Below the pieces are notes generated by a model. That model was not told the DNA's origin. It saw nothing but the letters and a program-made list of their open reading frames with translations, and did not search any database. The position numbers and the translations under genes are program-made. From assembly GCA_031553235.1 (NCBI GenBank), contig JAVBLS010000015.1, positions 62,001-126,000 of the forward strand: a stretch of 64,000 bases of DNA, in the 5' to 3' direction. This document shows positions 32,420 to 40,815 of the stretch, in pieces (the stretch's first letter is position 1; each line of letters starts with the position of its first letter). The DNA comes from Frigididesulfovibrio sp031553235 (GTDB lineage Bacteria > Desulfobacterota > Desulfovibrionia > Desulfovibrionales > Desulfovibrionaceae).

Positions 32420-33934
32420 ATGCCGGATTCTCCGCAAACGTCCGAAGAACTGCTGAACGCTCTGAACGAACTGAAAAGCAGACTCAAGCTGTATCAGGCC
32501 GTTTTCGAACGGCTGGACGTCGGCATCCACGTCATCGACCAGAATATGACCACGGTCTTGTACAACAAGGCCATGGGGCATCTTGAAAACGAAAACCCCG
32601 CCGATATTCTGGGCAGACCCTTTCTGGACGTTCTCAGTCACTTCCGCTGCAACGAAGAAAGCAGCACCCTGCTGCGGGTGCTGCGTTCGGGCGAAACCCT
32701 GCCGGATCTGAAGCAAAGCTACATCAACAGCGGCGGCCGGATGGTCACCACCATCAACAGCAACCAGCCCATCATCATTGACGGCAAGCTGTCCGGCGCC
32801 CTGGAAATCGCCAAGGACGTCACCTTTGTCCAGTCGCTGGCCGACAAGGTATTGGAGCTGCGCACGCAAATGACCCGCCGGGGCAGGCGATCGAGCGCAT
32901 CCTCCGGGTCGGTCGCCGTCTCGCCCAGGGTGCGTTATTGCTTCCGCGACATCATCGGCCAATCCCCGCCGCTGCTCGATCTGCTGCAACAGGCCCGCCG
33001 CATCGCCCAAACGTCTTCGGGCGTGCTCATTTACGGAGAAACGGGCACGGGCAAGGAGTTGTTCGCCCAAAGCATCCACGCCGCCAGTTCGCGGGCCGAC
33101 CAGCCCTTTATTGACGTCAACTGCGCGGCTCTCCCCTCTCAATTGCTGGAAGGCCTGCTGTTCGGTTCGGTCAAAGGCGGCTTCACCGACGCCCAGGACA
33201 AGGCCGGCCTTTTTGAGCAGGCCCACGGGGGCACGCTGCTTTTGGACGAAATCAACTCCATGCACCTGGATCTGCAGAGTAAACTCCTGCGGGTTCTGCA
33301 GGAAAAAAGCCTGCGCCGCCTGGGGGGTGACTCCGGCATCGACGTGGATGTGCGGGTCATCGCGATCATGAACAAATCTCCGGTACAAGCCATCAATGAC
33401 AAGGAACTGCGCGAAGATCTCTACTACCGCCTGGGCGTGGCCGGGCTGCACATTCCTCCCTTGCGGGAACGCCCGGAGGACATCCCGATTTTTGTGGATC
33501 ATTTCCTGACCAAATTCGCCGCCGAAATGGGCCGCGCCGTGCGCGCCGTGGACCCGGAGGTGGATGAAGCCTTCCGCCGGCACCCCTGGCCCGGGAATGT
33601 CCGCCAGCTTGAGCACGTTATTGAGGGTGCGCTCAACCTGGCCGACCAGGACGAACAGGTGCTGCGTCTTGAGCATCTGCCTATGTTTTTTCGCTCCACC
33701 CTTTCACCGGGGCGGCAAGCCCGCCCGGCCCGGCCCCCTGTCCCGGTGAAAACCGAAATCGCCGGGAACGACATCAGGCAACGCCTTGCCAAAGAAGAGA
33801 AGCACAGCTTGCGCTCGGCGTTGGAAACCGAAGGCGGGAACATCACCAGAGCGGCCACCCGGTTGGGCATCACCCGGCAGCTGCTGCAATATAAAATCAA
33901 GAAATACGGCCTGCGCCCGGATAGGGAGATATAA
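32420..33934 (+). CDS. RocR-like sigma-54-dependent activator with altered GAFTGA loop
   Basis: A 504-residue enhancer-binding protein. The start at 32420 (MPDSPQTSEELLNAL) is the best fit; in-frame ATGs further up lack a site. A PAS domain (about 20-130, QAVFERLDVGIHVIDQNMTT) precedes the AAA+ domain with Walker A GETGTGKE (206-213) and Walker B LLLDEINSMH. The contact loop reads GGFTDA (253-258) instead of GAFTGA, two changes. The C-terminus is a Fis-type helix-turn-helix (GNITRAATRLGITRQLLQYK). RocR of Bacillus controls arginine and ornithine breakdown, and the divergent position next to orr suggests the same here. The inducer, perhaps ornithine, is unknown. Confidence 0.85.
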   Translation: MPDSPQTSEELLNALNELKSRLKLYQAVFERLDVGIHVIDQNMTTVLYNKAMGHLENENPADILGRPFLDVLSHFRCNEESSTLLRVLRSGETLPDLKQSYINSGGRMVTTINSNQPIIIDGKLSGALEIAKDVTFVQSLADKVLELRTQMTRRGRRSSASSGSVAVSPRVRYCFRDIIGQSPPLLDLLQQARRIAQTSSGVLIYGETGTGKELFAQSIHAASSRADQPFIDVNCAALPSQLLEGLLFGSVKGGFTDAQDKAGLFEQAHGGTLLLDEINSMHLDLQSKLLRVLQEKSLRRLGGDSGIDVDVRVIAIMNKSPVQAINDKELREDLYYRLGVAGLHIPPLRERPEDIPIFVDHFLTKFAAEMGRAVRAVDPEVDEAFRRHPWPGNVRQLEHVIEGALNLADQDEQVLRLEHLPMFFRSTLSPGRQARPARPPVPVKTEIAGNDIRQRLAKEEKHSLRSALETEGGNITRAATRLGITRQLLQYKIKKYGLRPDREI

Positions 33935-33947
33935 AAAAGGCCACAAT

Positions 33948-33997
33948 AAACACGCGACCGGGGCATTGCAGCGCTGCAATGCCCCGGTCGCGTGTTT
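33948..33997. terminator. Perfect 50-base palindrome, two-way terminator
   Basis: The sequence is its own reverse complement: AAACACGCGACCGGGGCATT, GCAGC, then the mirror image, with no spare loop. It lies between the convergent activator and DMT transporter genes and should stop both transcripts. Confidence 0.8.
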
Positions 33998-34036
33998 AAG
34001 GGAGCGGGTCACAGGATGTGACCCCAACCGTCATCC

Positions 34037-34912
34037 TTATTGCGACGCCGGCTCGAACTGGGCGACAATCATCGCCAGCACCAGGAGTACGCCGCCCACA
34101 AGCATGGGCAGGGTGAAGGGATCGCCCATGAAAATAAAGGACAGCAACGCGCCGAACACGCACTCCATCGAAAGAATCACCGCCGTGGCCGTATGGCTGA
34201 TGTGCTGCTGCACCCGGCACTGGACAAAATAGGCGAACACGGTGGCGAACATGGCCAGAAAGAGGATCGAGCCCCAGATATCCAGGCCCGGCGTCTTGGC
34301 CGGCCAGGGTTCAAGACACACCGCCAACACCGCGCAGCAGGCCGAAACCATGGCAATCTGCACAATGGTCAAAAAGCCGGGGTCTATTTTGCGGGCATAG
34401 CGTCCGACGCCGACAATCTGCAGGGAGGTGAAGATCGCGGAGATCATCACCAAAGTCACACCGAAATCCCAGTCCAACAGGCCCGAAAAGTCGCCGCCAA
34501 GCAGGGTTATCCCCACCACGCCCAGCACCCCGGCGGTGATGGAGGTGCCGCGCAGAGGCGTACGGTAGATGGCAAAATAGAGAAACGGCGTAAAGACCAC
34601 GTACAGGCCGGTGGCAAAAGAGGTTTTCGCCGCCGTGGTGTAGTCCAGGCCGACGGTCTGGAAGGCAAAGGCGCCGAAAAGCATGAAGCCGATGACCAAG
34701 GCCACTCCCCATTCATGGCGGCCGGCCGCGCGGATGCTCGTGCGGCAGCTCGGGTACATGAGCAGCGCGGCGATGCAGAAGCGAATGGCCAGGTAAGTGA
34801 ACACCGGCAGTTGGGCAATGACATACTTGCCCAAGGGGAAGGTGATGCCCCAGATAAAGCTGGCCACGAGCAGAGCGATTTTCGGCGCGTGTCTTCGGCA
34901 GAAATCAAGCAT
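34037..34912 (-). CDS. EamA/DMT-family transporter
   Basis: A 291-residue membrane protein with about ten helices in two EamA repeats. The start at 34912 (MLDFCRRHAPKIALL) is preferred over 34987 because GGGGGTTGTA lies just before it and the extra sequence is not hydrophobic. Typical marks include FIWGITFPLGKYVI, ATAVILSMECVFGALLSFI and the repeat boundary near GVLGVVGITLLGGDF. DMT carriers often export amino acids or metabolites. It is close to the ornithine genes but faces away from them, so a link is only suggestive. Confidence 0.85.
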   Translation of the reverse strand: MLDFCRRHAPKIALLVASFIWGITFPLGKYVIAQLPVFTYLAIRFCIAALLMYPSCRTSIRAAGRHEWGVALVIGFMLFGAFAFQTVGLDYTTAAKTSFATGLYVVFTPFLYFAIYRTPLRGTSITAGVLGVVGITLLGGDFSGLLDWDFGVTLVMISAIFTSLQIVGVGRYARKIDPGFLTIVQIAMVSACCAVLAVCLEPWPAKTPGLDIWGSILFLAMFATVFAYFVQCRVQQHISHTATAVILSMECVFGALLSFIFMGDPFTLPMLVGGVLLVLAMIVAQFEPASQ

Positions 34913-35045
34913 TACAACCCCCGGGAGTTTATCGCCCGAAAAAAGATGGGCCCTGCAGAGGCCCATCGGAGAAACACATCTTTGCACGTCTGCTCTTTGC
35001 AGGCCGCACGCGGCAACAACCGTATCGCCCAGGGAAAGCCGGAAC

Positions 35046-35085
35046 GGGAGCCCTCCTCAGGCTGGAGGGCCCCCGTTCCCACTTT
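35046..35085 (-). terminator. Terminator of the amino acid permease gene
   Basis: GGAACGGGAGCCCTCC pairs with GGAGGGCCCCCGTTCC around a seven-base loop. It lies just past the permease stop. A T-run on the plus strand also follows, so it may work both ways. Confidence 0.65.
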
Positions 35086-35090
35086 TTGGG

Positions 35091-36539
35091 TTACTTCTTC
35101 ACGGCGGCACGCAGGGCTTCATCATCGGCCTTGTGCTTCTTGTGCACAAAGAGATAGTAGCAGATCAGCAGGCCTATGGTAAACGGCACGAAGGCGATAA
35201 GGCCGTCGCGGGTTTCCGGGTCCATGGCGCTGCCGATGATCACGCCCAGGTTGATCAGGAAGCCCAGGATGGGCACGATGGGGAAGAACGGCGTACGGTA
35301 GCCCAAGTCTTCCAGCTTCTTGCCCGAGGCCAGGAAGCGCCGGCGGAAGTTGAACTGGGCCAGGCAGATGGCCATCCAGCCGACCACGCCGGCCAGACCG
35401 GCCACGCTGACCAGCATGATGTAGAAGGCGCCCGCGCTGCCCGTGGTTTCGGCCAGAAGCGCGATGGAAGAGCAGGCCATGGTGAAGAGCATGGCCTTCA
35501 GGGGCACCTTGCGGGAAGAAAGCCCCCCGAAAAACGAAGGGGCGGCCTTGTCGCGGGCCATGGACCAGAGCATCCGCGTGGTGCAGTAAACCCAGGAGTT
35601 GCCGCAGGACAAGGCCGAGGTGACCACGACCAGACTCATGATTTCAAAGGCGTAGGGAATGCCGGCCTTCTGGAAGACCACGCCGAAGATGCTCTCGTTG
35701 ACGCTGCCTTCCTGCCAGGGCACCACGGCCGCGATGACGATGATCGTCAGCACGTAGCAGACCAGGGTACGCACGGCGGTGTTGTTCACGGCCGTGGGAA
35801 TGGACTTGGAGGGGTTGTCGCTCTCGCCCGCGGTGATGCCGATGATTTCCGTACCGTTAAAGGCATAGGCCACCACCACCATTGCCGCGAACACCGGCGG
35901 CATGCCGTTGGGGAACAATCCGCCGTTGTTGAAGTAATTGCTGAAGCCGATGGCCGGCTCCGGTCCCACCAGACCGAGCATCATGCAGCCGCCGACGACG
36001 ATCAGCAGGATGATCGCCAGCACCTTGATGCTGCAGAACCAGAACTCGGACTCGCCGAAAATGTTCACCGACAGGCAGTTGAGCCCTGTGAGCACGAAAA
36101 GCCAGAAGAGCATCCAGGCCACCATGGGTATGGCCGGTATCATGGCATGCAGCAGCATGCCCGCCACCAACAGGTCGGCGGCAATGGTGATGACCCCGTT
36201 CAGCCAGTAAAGCCAGCCCACGGTAAATCCGGCCGAGGGGTGAATGAACTCACGGGAATACGCCTGAAACGAGCCTGCAACCGGAATGGCCACAGCCAGT
36301 TCGCCAAGGCAGAGCATGACCATGTACATGCTGAAGCCGCCCACCAGATAGGCCAGAACGGCGCCGCCGGGGCCGGCGGCCTGCAGGGTGAAGCCGGAAC
36401 TTAAGAAAAGACCGGTTCCAATCACGCCTCCCAGCGAGATCATGAAGATATGCCTGCCCTTCATGCCTCGAGAAAGGCCCGCCTCGCGCTCCATGGCGCG
36501 GTCCATCTGTCGCTCAATTGTGCACGCTGCTTCTTCCAT
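35091..36539 (-). CDS. APC-superfamily amino acid permease
   Basis: A 482-residue permease with 12 predicted helices. The start at 36539 (MEEAACTIERQMDR) has AGGAGT about ten bases before it. Family marks include RHIFMISLGGVIGTGLFLSS in helix 1, PVAGSFQAYSREFIHPSAGF, and AYAFNGTEIIGITAGESDNP. The closest groups take up basic or neutral amino acids (lysine/arginine/GABA/S-methylmethionine type). With a complete ornithine pathway next door it is a reasonable ornithine importer, but nothing in the sequence proves it. Confidence 0.88.
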   Translation of the reverse strand: MEEAACTIERQMDRAMEREAGLSRGMKGRHIFMISLGGVIGTGLFLSSGFTLQAAGPGGAVLAYLVGGFSMYMVMLCLGELAVAIPVAGSFQAYSREFIHPSAGFTVGWLYWLNGVITIAADLLVAGMLLHAMIPAIPMVAWMLFWLFVLTGLNCLSVNIFGESEFWFCSIKVLAIILLIVVGGCMMLGLVGPEPAIGFSNYFNNGGLFPNGMPPVFAAMVVVAYAFNGTEIIGITAGESDNPSKSIPTAVNNTAVRTLVCYVLTIIVIAAVVPWQEGSVNESIFGVVFQKAGIPYAFEIMSLVVVTSALSCGNSWVYCTTRMLWSMARDKAAPSFFGGLSSRKVPLKAMLFTMACSSIALLAETTGSAGAFYIMLVSVAGLAGVVGWMAICLAQFNFRRRFLASGKKLEDLGYRTPFFPIVPILGFLINLGVIIGSAMDPETRDGLIAFVPFTIGLLICYYLFVHKKHKADDEALRAAVKK

Positions 36540-37001
36540 CTTGCAGTTCACTCCTGTTGGGGCGGTTGAAAACGTCGGCGAAGCCGACGTTCGCGGTGTA
36601 TACACTTCCGGATGATGCCCGGCACCCCCGCATGTTGCAGGGCGCCCGTATAGCGCCGGATGGTGTGCTGTCCCTCAAGTCGTCAATGTGAACGGACTTG
36701 TTCTGCAAAATCCATACCCGGTTCCCACTCATGGTTGCGTCGGCCTCGGGGAGAAAAAGCCGCGGCGCGGCCGGGCGCATGCAAGATATACACGGGCAGA
36801 GCACTGCACCGGTGCGCCGCACCGGGTCAAGCGGCCGTACGTCCCCCCATCGCCTTTGGAGCAAACAAGAAGGCTGCATTGTTTATCTTGAAGTCGGCCT
36901 GAGAGGAAGTTTTTTTGCTGCAAATTTTTTTGCGCCACGCCCCTAATATGTTGCCGCCCAAAAACAGATGTACTTCTTTGGCTACATATCATCCCAAAAC
37001 A

Positions 37002-37031
37002 CGGAGTGCGCCCGTAGGGGGGCGCACTCCG
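37002..37031 (-). terminator. Hairpin after the metallo-beta-lactamase gene
   Basis: CGGAGTGCGCCC and GGGCGCACTCCG form a perfect 12-bp stem; on the minus strand GTGTTTTGGG follows soon after. It is about 160 bases downstream of the gene, beyond a repeat copy. Confidence 0.5.
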
Positions 37032-37055
37032 CAATCGCCGGACTCGCCGGGCTCC

Positions 37056-37146
37056 GGAACATTTAACGCTTGCAATGGTCGTTTAACGGCGAGCCAAGCT
37101 CGTCCACAGCTATTTCGCGGCAAGGATTCGCAGGCAAATCCTTGCC
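37056..37146 (-). repeat. Diverged copy of the family A repeat
   Basis: Read on the minus strand it aligns over about 90 bases with 45073-45165: AAGGATTTG hairpin, CAAATCCTTGCC-type arm, CGAAATAG, a GCTTNGC hairpin, CGCCGTTAA, CGAC, AAGCGT. By eye roughly three quarters of positions agree. Confidence 0.65.
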
Positions 37147-37188
37147 AGAGCGATTCACTCATTTTATTCATTTCATTCATGAATTACT

Positions 37189-38079
37189 CTATTCCACAGG
37201 GGCAAAGGCAAACGCAGCGCCTTTATGTTCGACGCGAACAACGGCGGGCGCGGGCAAATGGGCGCCGGCCACGGGGATATTTTGCTCCGCAGCCATGGCC
37301 ATGAAACGCTTGCGGGTTTCCGCGGCCCTGGCCGGGTCCATGTCGTAAGAGGCGCCGGTCTGGGGCAACGGAAACTGTAAGGCCGCGCCGTGTACCAGAT
37401 CACCCCAGAAAAACATTTTCTGCCCGTCCGATTCCAGCAGAAAAGTCGTATGGCCGGGCGTATGGCCCACTGCGTCAAGGGCGGTGACGCCGGGCACGAC
37501 CTCCTGCCCGAAGACAAAGGTCTCGACCTTATCTCCATACAGGCCGAGATTGCGCCGAGCCAGGCCGGCGCCGGGAAACTTTTCGGGCTGCTTGGCCAGG
37601 ACCGCGTCGTCGAACCAGAAATCTTTTTCCGGAGCGGAGACCAGAACAACAGCATTAGGGAAAGACGCCTTGCCTTCCCAGGCCAGGCCGCCGACGTGGT
37701 CGCCGTGCAGGTGGGTCAGAAGCACGTGGGTCACGTCCTCGGGTTTCAGACCGGCCTGGGACAGACTGCGCAGAAGCAGGCTTACCGGGTTTTCCTTTTT
37801 GCCGTAGCCGGCATCCACCAGAATGACCCGATCGTCCTGCCGGATCAGAAAACCATAAATGCCGGACGGCACAAAGCCGGTCGGAGCCAAAGCCTTGATC
37901 TCTGCGGCCGTGGCGCCGCTGAAAATATCCACCGGCATCTGCCGATCCACATCGAGCAGGGCCGTGACCGTGGCCAAGCCCACTGCATGGCCACGCGGCT
38001 GTTCAGCCTCGGCCGAGCCGGCAAACATACCGAAAAAACTCAGAAAACCGGCACAAAGCAACCAGTGCAGAGTGTTCAT
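37189..38079 (-). CDS. Exported metallo-beta-lactamase-fold hydrolase
   Basis: A 296-residue protein. A signal peptide (LLCAGFLSFFGMFAGSAEAE) targets it to the periplasm. The zinc motif THLHGDHVGG, the later GHTPGHTTFLL and a WGDLVHG segment complete an MBL-fold di-metal site. It resembles quorum-quenching-lactonase-like and other MBL-fold hydrolases, but the substrate cannot be told. AAGGAG precedes the ATG and borders the repeat that begins at 38094. It appears to be a single-gene transcript. Confidence 0.88.
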   Translation of the reverse strand: MNTLHWLLCAGFLSFFGMFAGSAEAEQPRGHAVGLATVTALLDVDRQMPVDIFSGATAAEIKALAPTGFVPSGIYGFLIRQDDRVILVDAGYGKKENPVSLLLRSLSQAGLKPEDVTHVLLTHLHGDHVGGLAWEGKASFPNAVVLVSAPEKDFWFDDAVLAKQPEKFPGAGLARRNLGLYGDKVETFVFGQEVVPGVTALDAVGHTPGHTTFLLESDGQKMFFWGDLVHGAALQFPLPQTGASYDMDPARAAETRKRFMAMAAEQNIPVAGAHLPAPAVVRVEHKGAAFAFAPVE

Positions 38080-38424
38080 GGGTCATCTCCTTGGGAGCAA
38101 TTTCATTTTAAATTATCTATGAAACCATGTTGCCGACGGACTTCCGAACGAGCCCGCAAACAAAACAAGGCTGCGAAGGTTGCTCGGCCGTCACACCGGC
38201 GGAAAAGCGAAACTATGCCTCACGTAGGCGCGGGCCGCAGGACGCTTGCGCGTCCGCCGGAGCAGACGAACATTTTCAATGTTCGTCTGCTCCGTGGGTA
38301 AAAACTATCCATGAGATCTGAGGCATTCAAGAAATTTGTCAAGGATCTGATTTCCGGGCATAATAGCCGCGATACCCTTGCCGCTCAAAAGGACCACCTA
38401 TGTTCCCGCTCAAAAGGATCATCT
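38080..38424. other. Divergent spacer between MBL hydrolase and HAD phosphatase
   Basis: A 345-base spacer filled mostly by a 200-base repeat element (38094-38293). It ends with a 25-base tandem repeat carrying the translation start of the next gene (38381-38430). Confidence 0.7.
38094..38293 (+). repeat. Dispersed intergenic element, full-length copy 1 (family B)
   Basis: Left end GGAGCAATTTCATTTTAAAT then ATGAAACCATGTTGCCGACG; right end a hairpin, GGAGCAGACGAACATT and AATGTTCGTCTGCTCC (38259-38293). The same left and right sequences occur in the same order, on the minus strand, at 42611-42793, with partial copies at 40756-40815 and 46353-46392. Confidence 0.7.
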
Positions 38425-38430
38425 ATGTTC
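38381..38430 (+). repeat. Tandem duplication of the HAD ribosome-binding site and start codon
   Basis: A 25-base unit (38381-38405 and 38406-38430) differs at only two positions. Each unit holds CTCAAAAGGA, a YCAYCT spacer and ATGTTC. The first ATG (38400) opens a 19-codon frame that ends at 38459, overlapping the true start (38425) in another frame. Confidence 0.85.
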
Positions 38431-39084
38431 GCGTACCGCGCCGTGCTTTTCGATTTTGACGGCACCCTGGCCGTGCAGACCCTGGACTTCGCCCGCATGC
38501 GCGAGCGGGCCGTGGCGGCAATCTCGCCTTACGCCCGGCCAGGGCTCAGGCCCAACATCCCGCTGATGGAAGAACTCTCCCGGCTGCTGGCAGAACTGCC
38601 CGCACCCGAGGCTGAGCGCGCCCGCAAAGCAGCCCTGGACGCCGCCGGGGAGGTGGAAATGGAAGCGGCCCGAACCTCCCGTCTCTTTCCGGCCACCCGG
38701 CCTGTGCTCGCGGCTCTGAAACGAGTGGGCGCGGTCTGCGCCGTGGTCACGCGCAACTGCCCACAAGCCGTGCTCACGGTCTTTCCAGATCTGGCCGAGC
38801 ATTGCCGGGTCCTGCTCACCCGGGACGACGTGCCCCTGGTCAAACCCCACCCAGATCACCTGCTGCGCGCCCTGGACCGGCTTCAAGTCGCGCCCGGCGC
38901 GGCCCTGATGGTGGGCGACCACCCCATGGACATCCAGGCCGGCAAAGCGGCCGGCACGGCCACGGCCGGGCTGGCCGGCGGCAACACTCCCCGCTCCCGC
39001 CTGGCCGAAGAAAAGCCGGATCATCTGGCTTCGACCGCCGACGAACTTTTTCGATCTCTCGGATTGGATATTCCGGAATTTTAA
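38425..39084 (+). CDS. HAD-superfamily phosphatase (phosphoglycolate phosphatase-like)
   Basis: A 219-residue HAD hydrolase. Motif I is LFDFDGTLAV at the N-terminus, motif II the T in VVTRNC, motif III K in LVKPHPDHL, and motif IV MVGDHPMDIQAG. A helical cap lies between motifs I and II. The group includes phosphoglycolate phosphatases and pyrophosphatases; the substrate cannot be assigned. The start at 38425 has AAAAGGATC just before it. A longer frame from 38311 covers the repeated start region and lacks a site. Confidence 0.9.
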   Translation: MFAYRAVLFDFDGTLAVQTLDFARMRERAVAAISPYARPGLRPNIPLMEELSRLLAELPAPEAERARKAALDAAGEVEMEAARTSRLFPATRPVLAALKRVGAVCAVVTRNCPQAVLTVFPDLAEHCRVLLTRDDVPLVKPHPDHLLRALDRLQVAPGAALMVGDHPMDIQAGKAAGTATAGLAGGNTPRSRLAEEKPDHLASTADELFRSLGLDIPEF

Positions 39085-39250
39085 TCACGGGCGGCAAAAA
39101 AATCACCCTCCCCCTAAGGCGGCCCCGTTCCGGCAATTTTTCGGCTTCAACGCCCCGGCGTCGGTGGCTTTCCCTTTACATTTGCCTCGACGCACCTATT
39201 ATCGGCCCAAGCCGCCCGACGGCTCCCGTTGTGTTCCGAAGGAGAAAAAA

Positions 39251-40660
39251 ATGAAGAAAAGCATTGTTTTTTATACAGCCTTTGTGCTGTTGCTGTTGCC
39301 GGCCTTGAGTGCTCCGGCTTCGGCCGCGCCTGTTGATTTCCGGGACCTGGTCAAAGCCGCGGGCCCGGCCGTGGTCAACATCAGTACCGAGCGAACCCGT
39401 AATGAAAGCCCGTTTCCTCCCGGTTTCGAGATCTTTCGAGGCGACCCGAACATGGAACGCTTTTTTCGGCAGTTTGACGGTTCCCGCGGCCGTCGGCAAT
39501 TGACCCGCTCTCTGGGTTCCGGTTTTCTCATCTCCGCCGATGGCTATATCGTCACCAACAACCATGTTGTTGAAGGCGCCGACGTAATCAACGTGGCCTT
39601 TGGCGACAGCGACAAGTCCGAACCCCTCAAGGCCACGGTTGTGGGCACCGACCCCGACACCGATCTGGCTCTGCTCAAAATCAAAGGCTCAAGCTATCCC
39701 TTTCTGAAATTCGGCGATTCCGACAAACTGGAAGTGGGCGAATGGGTGGTGGCCATCGGCAACCCCCTGGGCCTGGACCATACGGTCACCGCCGGGATTC
39801 TCTCCGCCAAGGGGCGGAACATCCAGTCCGGTTCTTATGACGACTTTCTTCAGACCGACGCCTCCATCAACCCCGGCAACAGCGGCGGCCCGCTGCTGAA
39901 CACTTCCGGTGAAGTGATCGGCATCAACACGGCCATTGCCCAGCGCGCCCAAGGCATCGGCTTTGCCATCCCCTCCTCCCTGGCCAAAACGGTCATCGAC
40001 GATCTGAAGAACAGCGGCAAGGTCAGCCGCGGCTGGCTCGGGGTGACCATCCAGAACGTGGACGCCCCCACGGCCAAGGCCCTTGGCCTCGACAAGCCCA
40101 GAGGCGCCCTGGTGGGCGACGTTCTGCCGGATCAGCCGGCCCACAAGGCCGGGATTAAGGCCGGCGACGTCATCCTGTCCATCAACGGCAAGGATATCGA
40201 CGATACGGAACAACTGCTGCGCACCGTGGCCGGACTGACCCCCGGCAATGAAGCCAAAATGGTGGTCTGGCGCGACGGCAAGGAGCTGATCTTGACCGTG
40301 AAACCCACCGAGCGCTCCGGCGCCGAGGCATCCGGCAGTGAAAGCTCCGAATCAGGCAGCGCAACCGGCGCCAAGCTCGGGATCAGCGTCCGTCCGGTCA
40401 CTCCGGATGAAGCCAAAGAGGCCCGTCTGCCCGAGGGCACCGGCCTGCTCATCGTGGGCATGGACCCCGACGGTGCGGCATCCGAAGCCGGCCTGCAGCC
40501 GGGCGACGTGATCGTGGGCGTCAACCGCAAGCCCATGGGTTCGGCCCAGGCTCTGACCAAGGCCGTGGAAGCCGCTGCCAAGGACAAGGGAGTGTTGCTG
40601 CTGCATATCTCCCGCGACGGCCATCTTTTCTTCCGCGCAGTGGAACTGGCAAAGAAGTAA
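39251..40660 (+). CDS. degP: HtrA/DegP-family periplasmic serine protease
   Basis: A 469-residue DegP-type protease-chaperone. Residues 1-26 form a signal peptide (VLLLLPALSAPASAA). The catalytic triad is H105 (NNHVVEGA), D138 (DTDLALLKI) and S211 (NPGNSGGPLLN). Two PDZ domains follow (about 265-360, with KAGIKAGDVILSINGK; and about 380-465, with EAGLQPGDVIVGVNRK), separated by a Ser/Gly-rich linker (GSESSESGSATG). It degrades or holds misfolded periplasmic proteins. GGAGAAAAAA precedes the ATG. A hairpin terminator follows. Confidence 0.95.
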   Translation: MKKSIVFYTAFVLLLLPALSAPASAAPVDFRDLVKAAGPAVVNISTERTRNESPFPPGFEIFRGDPNMERFFRQFDGSRGRRQLTRSLGSGFLISADGYIVTNNHVVEGADVINVAFGDSDKSEPLKATVVGTDPDTDLALLKIKGSSYPFLKFGDSDKLEVGEWVVAIGNPLGLDHTVTAGILSAKGRNIQSGSYDDFLQTDASINPGNSGGPLLNTSGEVIGINTAIAQRAQGIGFAIPSSLAKTVIDDLKNSGKVSRGWLGVTIQNVDAPTAKALGLDKPRGALVGDVLPDQPAHKAGIKAGDVILSINGKDIDDTEQLLRTVAGLTPGNEAKMVVWRDGKELILTVKPTERSGAEASGSESSESGSATGAKLGISVRPVTPDEAKEARLPEGTGLLIVGMDPDGAASEAGLQPGDVIVGVNRKPMGSAQALTKAVEAAAKDKGVLLLHISRDGHLFFRAVELAKK

Positions 40661-40680
40661 CCCCGGCCCTTTCTCTCTGA

Positions 40681-40739
40681 CTAAAGGAGTGTCACTCCCT
40701 TCGGTTCACGGGGGGAGTGACACTCCTTTAGGACATTTT
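40681..40739 (+). terminator. Terminator after degP
   Basis: CTAAAGGAGTGTCACTCCC and GGGAGTGACACTCCTTTAG pair over about 19 bases around an 11-base loop, followed by GACATTTTT. It lies about 20 bases after the degP stop. Confidence 0.85.
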
Positions 40740-40755
40740 TGAAGCTGCACCGCTC

Positions 40756-40815
40756 TGGGGCAATTTCACTTTACAATTGCCCGCGAAACCATATGATCTA
40801 CGGACTTTTACCGGG
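40756..40815 (+). repeat. Partial copy of the family B element (left end)
   Basis: GGGGCAATTTCACTTTACAA, TTGCCC, CGAAACCATATGATCTACGG, ACTTTTACC matches the left third of the element at 38094. The stop codon of the next minus-strand gene (40808-40810) lies inside it. Confidence 0.6.

Larger units (their letters stand above)
36540..37188. other. Long spacer between the permease and the metallo-beta-lactamase gene
   Basis: About 650 bases without a supported gene. Several short frames exist on both strands, but none has a ribosome-binding site or recognisable product. Contents: the permease upstream region, an AT-rich stretch near 36895-36960, a hairpin (37002-37031) and a diverged repeat (37056-37146). 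Confidence 0.6.

Noticed and set aside
36514..36902. Short open frames on both strands upstream of the amino acid permease
   Set aside because: No ribosome-binding sites, overlapping frames on both strands, and no recognisable or coherent product.
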